In this document: in pieces, positions 28,103 through 28,168 of the stretch
Layout of the letters: the number at the start of each line of letters is the position of its first letter
How positions within the stretch are numbered: the first letter of the stretch is position 1
DNA from: Chara braunii
Lineage: Eukaryota; Streptophyta; Charophyceae; Charales; Characeae
Direction of reading: 5' to 3'
DNA: 28,168 bases
NCBI GenBank assembly: GCA_003427395.1
Contig: BFEA01000005.1
Coordinates: 188,312-216,479 of the forward strand
Position numbers and translations under genes: made by a program
The notes under the pieces: model-generated
The model's input: only the letters and a program-made list of their open reading frames with translations
Database searches by the model: none
Told to the model about the DNA's origin: nothing

Positions 28103-28168
<66 letters not shown>
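28103..28168. repeat. (CT)33 microsatellite at the window end
   Basis: A pure CT run of 66 bases reaches the last base of the window, so its true length is unknown. Confidence 0.98.

Overview
The window is nuclear DNA of a eukaryote with a large, repeat-rich genome, most plausibly a streptophyte (land plant or charophyte alga). The signs are several Ty3/gypsy LTR retrotransposons with chromodomain-type integrase tails, a primer-binding site matching the 3' end of initiator-Met tRNA (the usual plant choice), a plant-type LINE fragment, tRNA-derived SINEs and long GA/CT microsatellites. I found no intact host gene; every recognisable coding stretch is transposon-derived and broken. The species cannot be fixed from the sequence.

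Left part (1-5.5 kb, read mostly on the minus strand). Element A (733-1209) is the 3' end of a chromovirus pol with a canonical chromodomain. It is followed by microsatellites, a G-run array between GC-rich foldback flanks, and simple repeats. At 4289-5470 lies the 3' end of a second minus-strand Ty3/gypsy element, B: polypurine tract, chromodomain-like tail and integrase, with one frameshift and one in-frame TAG.

Nested block (4.3-12.6 kb). Element B is split. Its reverse transcriptase lies at 10286-10422 and about 12005-12572 (minus), and its integrase at 4301-5470. A 5'-truncated LINE fragment interrupts the RT at about 12004. A plus-strand element, C (5471-10285), sits between RT and integrase. 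C lacks its 5' LTR and most of gag, and B lacks its RNase H, so a deletion followed or accompanied the insertion. A 277-base assembly gap lies at 10423-10699.

Element D (14559-23778, plus) is a full-length relative of C: 1103-bp 5' LTR, PBS, 1.5-kb leader, gag, pol (protease, RT, RNase H, integrase), 3' LTR and a 4-bp TACA target duplication. Its LTRs differ by roughly 2% by eye and its coding region carries several stops and frameshifts. At the gag end there is a canonical -1 slippery heptamer (A AAA AAC) followed by the gag stop, with pol opening exactly in the -1 frame and a small stem downstream. The 3' LTR contains a Nextera mate-pair junction adapter and a 103-bp artefactual duplication, so this locus is misassembled.

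Right part (23.8-28.2 kb) is non-coding repeat: a foldback element, an array with five CACGTG boxes, a tRNA-derived SINE family (two head-bearing copies with target-site duplications and one tail fragment), tandem duplications, a possible solo LTR, CAGA-type satellite, and a TATA plus TGACGTCA promoter-like module on the minus strand beside a (CT)33 tract that runs to the window end.
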